From JBLHLB01 sp047618505 (GTDB lineage: Bacteria > Planctomycetota > UBA1135 > GCA-002686595): a DNA stretch of 10,377 nucleotides. Numbering within the stretch: the first letter of the stretch is position 1; each line of letters opens with the position of its first letter. This document shows positions 1 through 6,663 of this stretch, in pieces. Below the pieces are notes generated by a model. That model saw nothing but the letters and a program-made list of their open reading frames with translations. It was not told where the DNA came from and searched no databases. Location: positions 1-10,377 of the forward strand of contig JBLHLB010000125.1 in assembly GCA_047618505.1 (NCBI GenBank). The letters are read 5' to 3'. Made by a program: the position numbers and the translations under genes.

Positions 1-440
1 TGGCATCCGTGCGCAAGCTGCTGGATGAGAGCATCGGGGTGATGTTGTTCGTTGGGCACTTCTTCTCCCTCATTATGGCCCTTGGGGTGCTCTATAACGC
101 GGCACGCGTGACCCTCGCGGAGCGTTCACGGGAGTTAGCCAGCATGCGTGTGCTCGGCTTCCGGCGCCGCGAAGTGGGGCAGATTCTTCTGGGGGAGTTC
201 GGCCTGTTGGTGGCCATCGCGATTCCCCTGGGGCTTGTGATTGGATATTGGGGCTCCGCCGTCATGGCTATGAGTCCCGGCTACAACTCAGAGCAATTCC
301 GCATTCCCTTTGTGATTGCGCCGGCGACCTATGCGCGCGCTGTCCTGACCATTGTCGTAGCTGCTCTCCTTTCGGGTTGGAGCACATGGCGCAAGTTGGA
401 TCGCATCGACTTGATTGAGGTTCTCAAGAGCCGCGATTGA
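1..440 (+). CDS. FtsX/MacB-type ABC transporter permease, C-terminal part (5' end outside window)
   Basis: This is the C-terminal end of an FtsX-like inner-membrane permease; the frame is open to the left window edge, so the true start lies upstream. Counting from the in-frame GTG at 9, three hydrophobic segments are visible at about residues 12-33, 58-82 and 103-124. Between the first two lies the family's conserved cytoplasmic stretch (ERSRELASMRVLGF, residues 38-51), and the protein ends in the usual basic tail after a final DLIEVLK. Permeases of this class do not form a classical channel: they pass ATPase motion to a periplasmic adaptor in MacAB-like efflux or lipoprotein-handling complexes. 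The stop codon lies 36 bases before the ATG of a HlyD-type adaptor, so the two are almost certainly one operon. The matching ATPase is not in the window and is expected upstream. The substrate cannot be told from sequence. Confidence 0.9.
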   Translation, partial: ASVRKLLDESIGVMLFVGHFFSLIMALGVLYNAARVTLAERSRELASMRVLGFRRREVGQILLGEFGLLVAIAIPLGLVIGYWGSAVMAMSPGYNSEQFRIPFVIAPATYARAVLTIVVAALLSGWSTWRKLDRIDLIEVLKSRD

Positions 441-476
441 TTGCACACTCCGCACCTACCAGAGATTCCCGTAACG

Positions 477-1682
477 ATGAACACGAAAGTAAAAACCTGG
501 ATCAAGCGCGCGCTCTGGGCGGCCCTATTGGTGCTCTTGCTCTTTGGTGTCAAACGTGCCCTGGCGCCGACCGTGGTGATGGTCGATGCCGTCGAAGTCA
601 CACGCGGAGATCTCGAGCTTTCCCTTGGGGACGACGGGCACACGCGCGTTGTGGAGCGTTACACGATCAACGCTCCGGTGGCCGGGACGCTCCTGCGCGT
701 GGCCTTGGATGCGGGCGCCGTGGTTCAGGCGGATAGCACGGTCTTGGCGGAGTTTGAACCCCTCCGTTCCGATCCCCTTGATGCGCGCAGCAGGGCCCAG
801 GCAGAAGCGCAGCTTGGGATGGCCGAGGCGGCAGAGGTGGAGGCGCTCGATCATGTCGCCACGGCGAAGTTGGATGTCGAGTACACGGCCGTAGAGCTCG
901 CGCGCTTTGAAGAGTTGATCGCCCTGGAGGCGGACTCGGTCGTGAATCTTGATCGCGCACGTTTTGAACATTCCCGGGCCGTGCGAGTGCTCGAGGCGGC
1001 ACGCACCCATGTGCGCATCGCCGAGTTTGAGATCGCCCTGGCCCAGGCTCTCTTGGAGTCGCCGGACGTGAGCTCCGAGTCCGGCCTAATTGCCCTTCGT
1101 TCTCCGATCGACGGGACGGTCCTGCGCATTCTCGAGGAGAGCGCTCGCCCGCTTCCTGCGGGGACACCGTTGTTGGAAGTCGGCGACCTTTCGGCCCTGG
1201 AGATCGTCGCGGACTTCCTGTCCCAGGACGCGGTTCAGGTGCGGCCGGGAATGGCAGTGGAGGTTACGGGTTGGGGCGGCGAGCCGGCGCTCCTTCAGGG
1301 TCGCGTACGCCTGGTGGAACCCAGTGGCTTCACAAAACTGTCGGCCCTTGGCGTGGAGGAACAACGGGTCAACATCATCATCGATCCCGACGGTCAGCCG
1401 GAGGCCTGGGGTCGCCTGGCCGACGGCTTCCGTGTCGATGCCAGGATTCTCCTGGAGCTGGTGAGCGATATCACAATCGTTCCCACGGGCGCGCTCTTTC
1501 GCAGGGGAGAGGACTGGGCTGTCTACGTGTCGGAGGCCGGTCTCGCTAGGGAACGCCAGGTTGTTATCGGCGTGCGCAACGGCCTTGAGGCGGAAGTCAT
1601 GAGTGGCCTTGAACCCGGAGAGAGCGTGATTCTCTATCCGAGTGAGCTCATCACCGATGGGGCAGTCGTAGAGCTTCGGTAG
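477..1682 (+). CDS. HlyD/MacA-type periplasmic adaptor subunit of an ABC efflux system
   Basis: Predicted 401-residue membrane-fusion (periplasmic adaptor) protein, working with the permease just upstream. The N-terminus has two lysine/arginine-bearing turns and one membrane anchor (about residues 12-24). The first half of a biotinyl-lipoyl domain follows (about 62-95, NAPVAGTLLRV), then an alpha-helical hairpin rich in Ala, Glu and Leu (about 98-198). The second lipoyl half is at 203-240 (LRSPIDGTVLRI), then a beta-barrel and membrane-proximal region with TKLSALGVEEQRVNIIID (286-303), a stretch typical of the family. I chose the ATG at 477 because the anchor starts right after it. The frame is open back to a TTG at 441, directly after the permease stop, which would add 12 residues without hydrophobic character. 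There is no clear Shine-Dalgarno sequence, so translational coupling to the permease is plausible. No outer-membrane TolC-type partner is present here. Confidence 0.93.
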   Translation: MNTKVKTWIKRALWAALLVLLLFGVKRALAPTVVMVDAVEVTRGDLELSLGDDGHTRVVERYTINAPVAGTLLRVALDAGAVVQADSTVLAEFEPLRSDPLDARSRAQAEAQLGMAEAAEVEALDHVATAKLDVEYTAVELARFEELIALEADSVVNLDRARFEHSRAVRVLEAARTHVRIAEFEIALAQALLESPDVSSESGLIALRSPIDGTVLRILEESARPLPAGTPLLEVGDLSALEIVADFLSQDAVQVRPGMAVEVTGWGGEPALLQGRVRLVEPSGFTKLSALGVEEQRVNIIIDPDGQPEAWGRLADGFRVDARILLELVSDITIVPTGALFRRGEDWAVYVSEAGLARERQVVIGVRNGLEAEVMSGLEPGESVILYPSELITDGAVVELR

Positions 1683-2010
1683 CAGTCGTGGGCGCAGACG
1701 CCATCCTGTGGCGGGAAGTAGTGCGCGCCCTACGATCGGGGGGGCGTATGGATCGGCGGTTCCGCTCGGATTCCCAAGGTGCTCGCTCCTTTGGATGCCT
1801 CAGGACTCCCGCACCGGTGAGACTCTGATCGGCGCGCCGAACCCCAGTTGGTGCTCCCGTCCCGAATCATTCGAACGATCCGTCAAGCATGCGCCCTCGG
1901 CCGCTCGGCGCGGCTTGCGGTCGTACCCAGGCTCCACTAGAGTTCGCCAGTGATCCCCCTGATTGCGCTTTGTCCATGGACTCGGCGCGAGACCAGTTCC
2001 GTGCCTGACG
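1683..2010 (+). other. Intergenic stretch without a convincing gene (328 bases)
   Basis: I see no credible gene here: the short open frames on both strands have no recognisable motifs and unnatural compositions. Two small structures can be pointed to. At 1691-1729 a two-tier inverted repeat (GCGCA 1692-1696 with TGCGC 1722-1726, enclosing CGCC 1699-1702 with GGCG 1710-1713) lies just after the adaptor stop. It has no following T-tract, so it is at best a weak terminator or RNA-processing stem. At 1866-1879 there is a 14-base near-palindrome (ATCATTCGAACGAT, one mismatched pair) that could be an operator but has no promoter beside it. The promoter of the DUF1189 gene is presumably in this stretch, but I cannot place it. 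Confidence 0.6.
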
Positions 2011-2832
2011 ATGAAGAATTTCTCCATATTTACTGCCCCCGTCCATGCGTTCTCTTCCCGTGACCTCTATCGCGACGTTGGACAGCGTTGGGGCTTTAAG
2101 ACCTTTGCGCTTCTGCTGTTGGTGATCCTAGTGGCGTGGATTCCGTTCATGTGGAATTTGAACAGTGGGCTGTCGACGTTCTTGAACGAGGAGGGGGCAT
2201 TCGTCATCGAGCAGGTGCCTCCCATCACCCTCAACGGCGGTAGCGTTTCGGTTGATGCTGAGCAGCCCTATTACATCCGTAAAGAGGGTTCCGAGGAGGT
2301 CATCGCGATCATTGATACGACCGGCGAAGTCACTTCGCTCGAAGGAACAACGGCGGTGTTTCTTCTTACCGAGACGGCCTTCCACACGTTGGGAGAGAGC
2401 AGGAGTCAGACGAAGGTCACAGAGCTGAAGGGAATGCCGGACTTCTATGTCGACGCGCCCAGGTTGGAGAAGTGGGTGCCTATCATTGGCACCTGGGGAA
2501 TCATTCTGCTCTACCCCATCCTGGTGTTCGTGACCTTCATCTATCGCATCATCCAGGCGCTCTTCTACGCGGCGATTGGCCTGCTCATGGTCAAGAACAA
2601 GAACTGCAGCCTCGGCTTTGGCGGGATCCTGCGGGTTGCCGTTGTGGCGATCATCCCTGTGATCTTGATCACGGCGGCGGTCGATGCCCTCGGCATTCGG
2701 ATCCCCTACATCTGGGTCGGCTACTTCGCCATGGCCATGGCTTGGCTGAAGATGGGGCTCTCCGCGAATGCTGACGATGAAGTCGAGGACGACGACGACT
2801 TCGGTGACAGGGAAGAGTATGGGCTGGCCTAG
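2011..2832 (+). CDS. DUF1189-family integral membrane protein
   Basis: Predicted 273-residue inner-membrane protein that I assign to the DUF1189 family, whose function is unknown. One transmembrane helix (about residues 31-48) is followed by an extracytoplasmic domain (about 50-155). That domain carries the family's recognisable pattern: an IEQVPPITLNGG strand, VDAEQPYYI and AIIDTTGEV. Four further hydrophobic segments follow (about 157-178, 180-195, 206-224 and 231-249). The last 20 residues are strongly acidic (DDEVEDDDDFGDREE) and should lie on the cytoplasmic side if there are five helices and the N-terminus is outside, or the reverse if one segment does not cross. The frame is open upstream to a TTG at 1963, but the extra 16 residues contain nothing family-like, so the ATG at 2011 is preferred. 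No Shine-Dalgarno sequence is seen. It stands alone between two spacers, so context gives no function. Confidence 0.85.
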   Translation: MKNFSIFTAPVHAFSSRDLYRDVGQRWGFKTFALLLLVILVAWIPFMWNLNSGLSTFLNEEGAFVIEQVPPITLNGGSVSVDAEQPYYIRKEGSEEVIAIIDTTGEVTSLEGTTAVFLLTETAFHTLGESRSQTKVTELKGMPDFYVDAPRLEKWVPIIGTWGIILLYPILVFVTFIYRIIQALFYAAIGLLMVKNKNCSLGFGGILRVAVVAIIPVILITAAVDALGIRIPYIWVGYFAMAMAWLKMGLSANADDEVEDDDDFGDREEYGLA

Positions 2833-2863
2833 GGGCGTCTGATTCGTCATGTACTGCCACCAA

Positions 2864-2891
2864 GCCCCGCCCTGGGGTTGGTTGGCGGGGC
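2864..2891 (+). terminator. GC-rich hairpin after the DUF1189 gene, possible terminator
   Basis: A perfect 8-bp inverted repeat (GCCCCGCC 2864-2871, GGCGGGGC 2884-2891) with a 12-base loop begins 32 bases after the DUF1189 stop. The loop contains GGGGTTGG, which can pair instead with CCAAGCCCC on the left side, so two competing folds exist. No run of T follows, so it is not a canonical intrinsic terminator; it could end transcription weakly or protect the 3' end. The rest of the spacer to hemN (2892-3014) shows no clear promoter and no FNR-type TTGAT-N4-ATCAA box. Confidence 0.35.
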
Positions 2892-3014
2892 AGTCAGGCA
2901 CGCGGGTCGACAATTAGGGTCTCCTGAGGGGTGGGGTATTTCCTCTGCGGAGTTGTGGATCTTTTTATAGGGCTGTGTTCCCATGGGCCTCTAGAGCCCT
3001 GACACACCGATCCC

Positions 3015-4424
3015 ATGCCCCCCGACCACACGCCCCCGATCACCCGCGAGGAAACCGCCGCCAAGCTGAAGCGCTTTGACCGGCCGGGACCGCGCTACAC
3101 GAGCTATCCGACGGCGGTGGAGTTCGACGAGGCGGTGGGGCTGGAACACGGCTTGGGGCGGCTGGCGGAGGCGGATGCCCATAGGGACCTGCCCTTCTCG
3201 GTCTACTTCCACCTGCCCTTCTGCGAGGAACGTTGCCTGTATTGCGCATGCCACGTGGTCATCACGCCGCACAAGGACCGGGCGGCGCCCTATCTGGACT
3301 TCCTGAAGGGCGAGATGGACTTACTTGCGGAGCGGCTTCCGAACAGGCGCAAGGTCTCGCAGTTGCACCTCGGTGGGGGCACGCCGACGTACTACACGCC
3401 GGAGCAGTTGGATGATCTCCTGGGGCATTTCTTCGGTCACTTCGAGCCGGCAGCAAAGCCTGAATTCGCCGTTGAAGTCGATCCGCGCGTGACGAGTTTA
3501 GAGCACCTGGATGCCCTCAGTTCCCACGGCTTCAATCGCATTTCCTTCGGCGTGCAGGACTTCACACCGGAGGTGCAACGCGAAATCCACCGGGTGCAGT
3601 CGGTGGAGCAGACCGCGCATTTGATGGAGGGAGCGCGCGCCCGAGGCTTCGGTGGGATCAACGTGGACTTGATCTATGGTCTGCCCCTGCAGACGCTGGA
3701 GACCTTTGAGCGCAGCATCGAAACCGTCATAGACATGGGGGCCGATCGGGCAGCGGTCTACTCCTTCGCCTGGGTGCCGTGGATTCGCGGGCACCAGCGT
3801 GGGATTGACCGTGACAAGCTGCCTGACCGCGATCTGAAATTCGAACTCTTCAGCATGGCGCGCGAGCGCTTCCTGGCGGCGGGTTACGTGGCGATCGGGA
3901 TGGATCACTTCGCAAAGGCCACAGACGAGCTCGCCCTGGCGAAAGAGGACGGTCGGCTCTGGCGCAACTTCCAGGGCTACGCGGTGGAACCCACGGACGA
4001 TGTCCTGGGGCTTGGGATTTCCTCCATCGGTGATGTGCGCGGATCCATGCTGCAGAACACCAAGAAACTGAGCCACTACGGCCGTGCGATTCGGGCAGGC
4101 AACCTGCCGTTTGAGCGCGGGATTCTACGGACGCCGGAGGACCTCATGCATGGCGCCGTGATCCAAGAGCTGATGTGCAACGGCAGCGTAGATGTCACGG
4201 CTTTCGAGGCGCGGCACGCGCTTCGATTTGCTGAATACTTCGCACGGGATCTGAAGGAGCTCGAAGGCGTCGCCGCCGAAGGCCTCGTTGAAGTCACTTC
4301 CGAGCGCATTCGAGCTACACCCGACGGTGAGCTGTTCCTGCGTAACATTGCCATCTGCTTTGACACCCATTGGCGCGAGAAGCACGCCAGCTCCGACCGA
4401 CCAATCTTTAGCCAGACTGTTTGA
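3015..4424 (+). CDS. hemN: Oxygen-independent coproporphyrinogen III oxidase (radical SAM)
   Basis: A 469-residue enzyme that decarboxylates two propionate side chains of coproporphyrinogen III to give protoporphyrinogen IX, using S-adenosylmethionine and a 4Fe-4S cluster, in the cytoplasm. The cluster motif CxxxCxxC is at C70, C74 and C77, followed by a further cysteine at 79. Y64 sits six residues before the first cysteine, where E. coli HemN has Y56. The SAM-binding GGGTP is at 120-124, and EVDPR at 154-158 is in place. Later stretches typical of true HemN, rather than the HemW heme chaperone, are IGMDHFAKATDELALA, RNFQGY and the C-terminal FLRNIAICFD. Length is close to E. coli HemN (457). 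The ATG at 3015 starts just before the conserved region; there is no Shine-Dalgarno sequence. It suggests heme synthesis under low oxygen. It lies 47 bases upstream of a cysteine-synthase homologue, possibly co-transcribed. Confidence 0.96.
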   Translation: MPPDHTPPITREETAAKLKRFDRPGPRYTSYPTAVEFDEAVGLEHGLGRLAEADAHRDLPFSVYFHLPFCEERCLYCACHVVITPHKDRAAPYLDFLKGEMDLLAERLPNRRKVSQLHLGGGTPTYYTPEQLDDLLGHFFGHFEPAAKPEFAVEVDPRVTSLEHLDALSSHGFNRISFGVQDFTPEVQREIHRVQSVEQTAHLMEGARARGFGGINVDLIYGLPLQTLETFERSIETVIDMGADRAAVYSFAWVPWIRGHQRGIDRDKLPDRDLKFELFSMARERFLAAGYVAIGMDHFAKATDELALAKEDGRLWRNFQGYAVEPTDDVLGLGISSIGDVRGSMLQNTKKLSHYGRAIRAGNLPFERGILRTPEDLMHGAVIQELMCNGSVDVTAFEARHALRFAEYFARDLKELEGVAAEGLVEVTSERIRATPDGELFLRNIAICFDTHWREKHASSDRPIFSQTV

Positions 4425-4445
4425 TCTGCACAGTTTGACCTGTAC
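4418..4445 (+). repeat. Imperfect 14-base tandem direct repeat across the hemN stop codon
   Basis: Two adjacent 14-base units, TGTTTGATCTGCAC (4418-4431) and AGTTTGACCTGTAC (4432-4445), match at 11 of 14 positions. The first contains the hemN TGA stop; the second carries TTGACC, which resembles a -35 box, but no good -10 follows at the right distance before the start at 4472. It may be a regulator site or chance duplication; there is no direct evidence of function. Confidence 0.4.
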
Positions 4446-4471
4446 CGCGGCGTCCCACATCGATTGCCGAC

Positions 4472-5512
4472 ATGACACCCACATCGACAGCCCTCTCTCC
4501 CCGCGTCGCGGGCCGTTTCACCTCTCTCCACGCATTGGTCGGCAACACGCCGGCGATTGAGATCCACTGCCGCTACCGGGACGTGGACTGCGTCATTGTC
4601 GCGAAGTTTGAGCAGCACAACTTCACCGGCAGCATCAAGGATCGGATGGCCCTACATATCCTGGAGGTGGCGACGTGCGAGGGTCAGTTGCGTTCGGGCG
4701 CGACGATTGTTGAAGCGACCAGCGGCAACACCGGCATTTCCCTGGCGGCCCTCGGCCGCGCCTTGGATCACCCGGTACGCATTCACATGCCCGATTGGAT
4801 GAGCCGCGAGCGCGTGCTTGTGATCAAGAGTTTCGGCGCCACGATCGTTCCGGTCTCCGCTGAGGAGGGCGGCTTCCTTGGGAGCATTAAGCAGGCAGAG
4901 GATTGGGCCAGCGCGAACGAGAACGCCTTCCTTCCGCGGCAGTTCGAGTCGGCTTCGAATACGGCTGCCCACGAGCTCACCACGGGTCCAGAACTCCTGG
5001 CGCAGTGCACAGCGGCCGGCCACAAGCTTGGCGCATTCGTCGCCGGCGTTGGCACCGGCGGCACCGTAATGGGCGTCGGGCGTTTCCTGCGCCAAGCCGT
5101 GCCCGAGGCATCCGTTCACCCCCTGGAGCCAGCCAACTCTCCAACCCTGCGAACTGGCAAGAAGGTCGGCAAACATCGCATCCAGGGCATTAGTGACGAG
5201 TTTGTCCCGGCCATCGTCGACCTATCCGGCCTCGACGAAATCGTCGACGTCTGGGACGGTGACGCGATCCTGATGGCCCAACGCTTGGCATCGGAACTCG
5301 GCTTCGGTGTCGGTATATCCTCCGGCGCAAACTTCCTGGGCGCCCTCAAGATCTGCCACGAACGCGGCGGCCGGGACGTGGTCGGCACAGTCTTCCCCGA
5401 CTGCAACAAGAAGTACCTGAGTACCGACCTCTGCGGCGACGAAGAGGTGCGTGAGGAGTACATGACGCCGGCGATTAAATTGTCGAGTTGCCGCGTGCTT
5501 CCGCCAGCCTAG
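4472..5512 (+). CDS. Cysteine synthase family PLP-dependent enzyme
   Basis: A 346-residue fold-type II PLP enzyme of the O-acetylserine sulfhydrylase/cystathionine beta-synthase family. The PLP-binding lysine is K56 in NFTGSIKDR. The substrate-carboxylate loop TSGNTG is at 83-88, the phosphate-binding GTGGT at 194-198, and the SSGA motif that holds the pyridine nitrogen at 283-286. Between them are MPDWMSRER, LPRQFESASNTAAH and HRIQGISDEFVP, all at the expected family positions, so the enzyme looks intact and active. Family members usually add sulfide (or thiosulfate, or another nucleophile) to O-acetyl- or O-phosphoserine. The exact donor is not readable here. It departs from housekeeping CysK at the end: PDCNKKYLSTDL replaces the common PDSGERYLST, and a tail of about 28 residues follows. 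The ATG at 4472 has no Shine-Dalgarno sequence. A side role such as diaminopropionate synthesis is possible but unsupported by neighbours. Confidence 0.92.
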   Translation: MTPTSTALSPRVAGRFTSLHALVGNTPAIEIHCRYRDVDCVIVAKFEQHNFTGSIKDRMALHILEVATCEGQLRSGATIVEATSGNTGISLAALGRALDHPVRIHMPDWMSRERVLVIKSFGATIVPVSAEEGGFLGSIKQAEDWASANENAFLPRQFESASNTAAHELTTGPELLAQCTAAGHKLGAFVAGVGTGGTVMGVGRFLRQAVPEASVHPLEPANSPTLRTGKKVGKHRIQGISDEFVPAIVDLSGLDEIVDVWDGDAILMAQRLASELGFGVGISSGANFLGALKICHERGGRDVVGTVFPDCNKKYLSTDLCGDEEVREEYMTPAIKLSSCRVLPPA

Positions 5513-5764
5513 ACCCTGCCTAAGTGCTCGAACGCCCGGCATGAGAGCTCTTGCAGCACGTCTTCGGGGTCGAGCTAGTGACCGAGTCCAGGCCCGAGGC
5601 AGAGGGAGCCTCAGCGAACAACGGAGCATGGCCCGATCTTGGGCTAGGGTCGGATCGTTGCGAGCCTAGTTCTCTTGGATGCAGCTCTTCGCCACTACGG
5701 AGGCCCGTCGTGGTCCCGAGTAGCCACACTTAGCAACTCCCTATGGATGGCCTCGGGGAGCAAG

Positions 5765-5770
5765 TAGATT
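5765..5770 (+). promoter_or_regulatory. Possible -10 element (TAGATT) six bases before a GTG start
   Basis: TAGATT matches TATAAT at four of six positions and ends exactly six bases before the GTG at 5777. If used, transcription would start at or next to the start codon, giving a leaderless message. No -35 box is visible. The rest of the 264-base spacer (5513-5764) holds only a small hairpin (GAGGC 5596-5600 with GCCTC 5608-5612) and no credible gene. Confidence 0.25.
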
Positions 5771-5776
5771 GCGGTA

Positions 5777-6616
5777 GTGAAGAAGCTCGCCTTGTTTCTT
5801 GCCGCTGTCTCCCTTGCGTTCAACTGCTCCGGGTCTCCTGAACCTGTCATCGCCGCGGAGAGGCGCTCTCCCCTGGTGGAACGCGTTCCGGCCCCAGAGG
5901 AGATCGAGGTACCGGATGAATGGCAGGTGGGTTCCGCGGGGCTCTCGCGAGAGATCACGCAGCTCCTAGGGGATCTGGACCAAAGAAAGGGGAAGGGGCT
6001 AGGGGACATGTATGAGGCTCGCCAGTTGTCGCAGCTCTACCGTGCTCCTGGGCCGCGTGAGACGAACGCCTACTTCTATCTCCAGCGCATGTTCATGGGG
6101 GATACGGGTTGCATCTACGTGTTCCTTGAGGATCTTGCCACCGGAGTCCTGAGCCCGGAGTGGGTTCGACTATGCTCGCAGCGGGCCTATTACGACCCGC
6201 CGATACCGCGCTTTGTAGATCTGGATTTGGACGGTGTCGAGGAGCTTGTCACGACACACTTTTTCCACAACGGGACAGCGACTAACGCCTACGTGGATAC
6301 CTATTGGTCTGTGGCCCCTGACCTGTCCATGAGCTCCGTCTTCTCGTTGCTCCGCGAGGACATGGGGGTCCGTATCGAACCGGGTTCCTGGGGGACGGCG
6401 ACGAGAACTCTGTGGCGCATCGGTGGCATGCCTCCAGCAGAGTCCCTTTGCGCTGCGGTGACTTGGTCTCCGCAAAAAGCGGGAACCCCGACGGAAATCC
6501 TCGGCCTTGTCTTCCTGCAACAAGACCTAGCCACTGGCCAGTGGAGCGAAGCCGGGGTTAGGCACGACCTGCCATCGCCCTGGGATCTCCAGGTCACCAC
6601 AAAGCACAGGTACTAA
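5777..6616 (+). CDS. Uncharacterised exported or lipoprotein-like protein with one DxDxDG loop
   Basis: I do not recognise the family of this 279-residue protein. The N-terminus is a clear export signal: MKK, a hydrophobic core (residues 4-15), then C17 in SLAFNCSGS. The cysteine sits where a lipoprotein cysteine would, but F and N at positions -2 and -1 are poor lipobox residues, so lipidation is uncertain; a signal-peptidase I cut near A26-A27 is the alternative. The region to about residue 50 is Pro/Glu-rich and probably a linker. At 148-156 it has DLDLDGVEE, preceded by PPIPRFV and followed by LVTTHFFHNG. This pattern resembles the calcium-binding loop of FG-GAP/VCBS-type beta-propeller repeats, but I see only one copy. 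Other cysteines are C111, C133 and C225. The GTG at 5777 is the first usable start, because an in-frame stop lies at 5765-5767. GGGGAG upstream is too far (16 bases) to be a good ribosome site. Confidence 0.75.
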   Translation: MKKLALFLAAVSLAFNCSGSPEPVIAAERRSPLVERVPAPEEIEVPDEWQVGSAGLSREITQLLGDLDQRKGKGLGDMYEARQLSQLYRAPGPRETNAYFYLQRMFMGDTGCIYVFLEDLATGVLSPEWVRLCSQRAYYDPPIPRFVDLDLDGVEELVTTHFFHNGTATNAYVDTYWSVAPDLSMSSVFSLLREDMGVRIEPGSWGTATRTLWRIGGMPPAESLCAAVTWSPQKAGTPTEILGLVFLQQDLATGQWSEAGVRHDLPSPWDLQVTTKHRY

Positions 6617-6651
6617 TCAAAGGGCTGGTCCGCGGGGCCCCAACACCTCGC

Positions 6652-6657
6652 TATGAT
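6652..6657 (+). promoter_or_regulatory. Possible -10 element (TATGAT) six bases before the decarboxylase ATG
   Basis: TATGAT matches TATAAT at five of six positions and ends six bases before the ATG at 6664, a spacing that would place the transcription start at or beside the A of the ATG. The 47-base spacer to the preceding gene has no Shine-Dalgarno sequence and no good -35 box. This is the strongest promoter-like site in the window. Confidence 0.4.
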
Positions 6658-6663
6658 CCGCCC

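Noticed and set aside
1866..1879. Near-palindrome ATCATTCGAACGAT, considered as an operator or as a tRNA T-arm on the minus strand
   Set aside because: The stem flanking the TTCGAAT loop does not pair on the minus strand, and no other tRNA arms or promoter elements surround it.
1708..1953. 81-codon + strand frame in the spacer after the adaptor gene
   Set aside because: It has a GTG start without ribosome site, no recognisable motif and a Ser/Arg/Pro-rich composition; not supported as a gene.
2128..2913. 261-codon minus-strand frame opposite the DUF1189 gene
   Set aside because: Composition is His/Asp/Arg-rich without motifs, as expected for the antisense of a membrane-protein gene; the + strand frame has clear helices and family patterns.
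2892..3014. Search for an FNR/ANR box upstream of hemN
   Set aside because: Low-oxygen control would be expected, but no TTGAT-N4-ATCAA-like sequence is present in the spacer.
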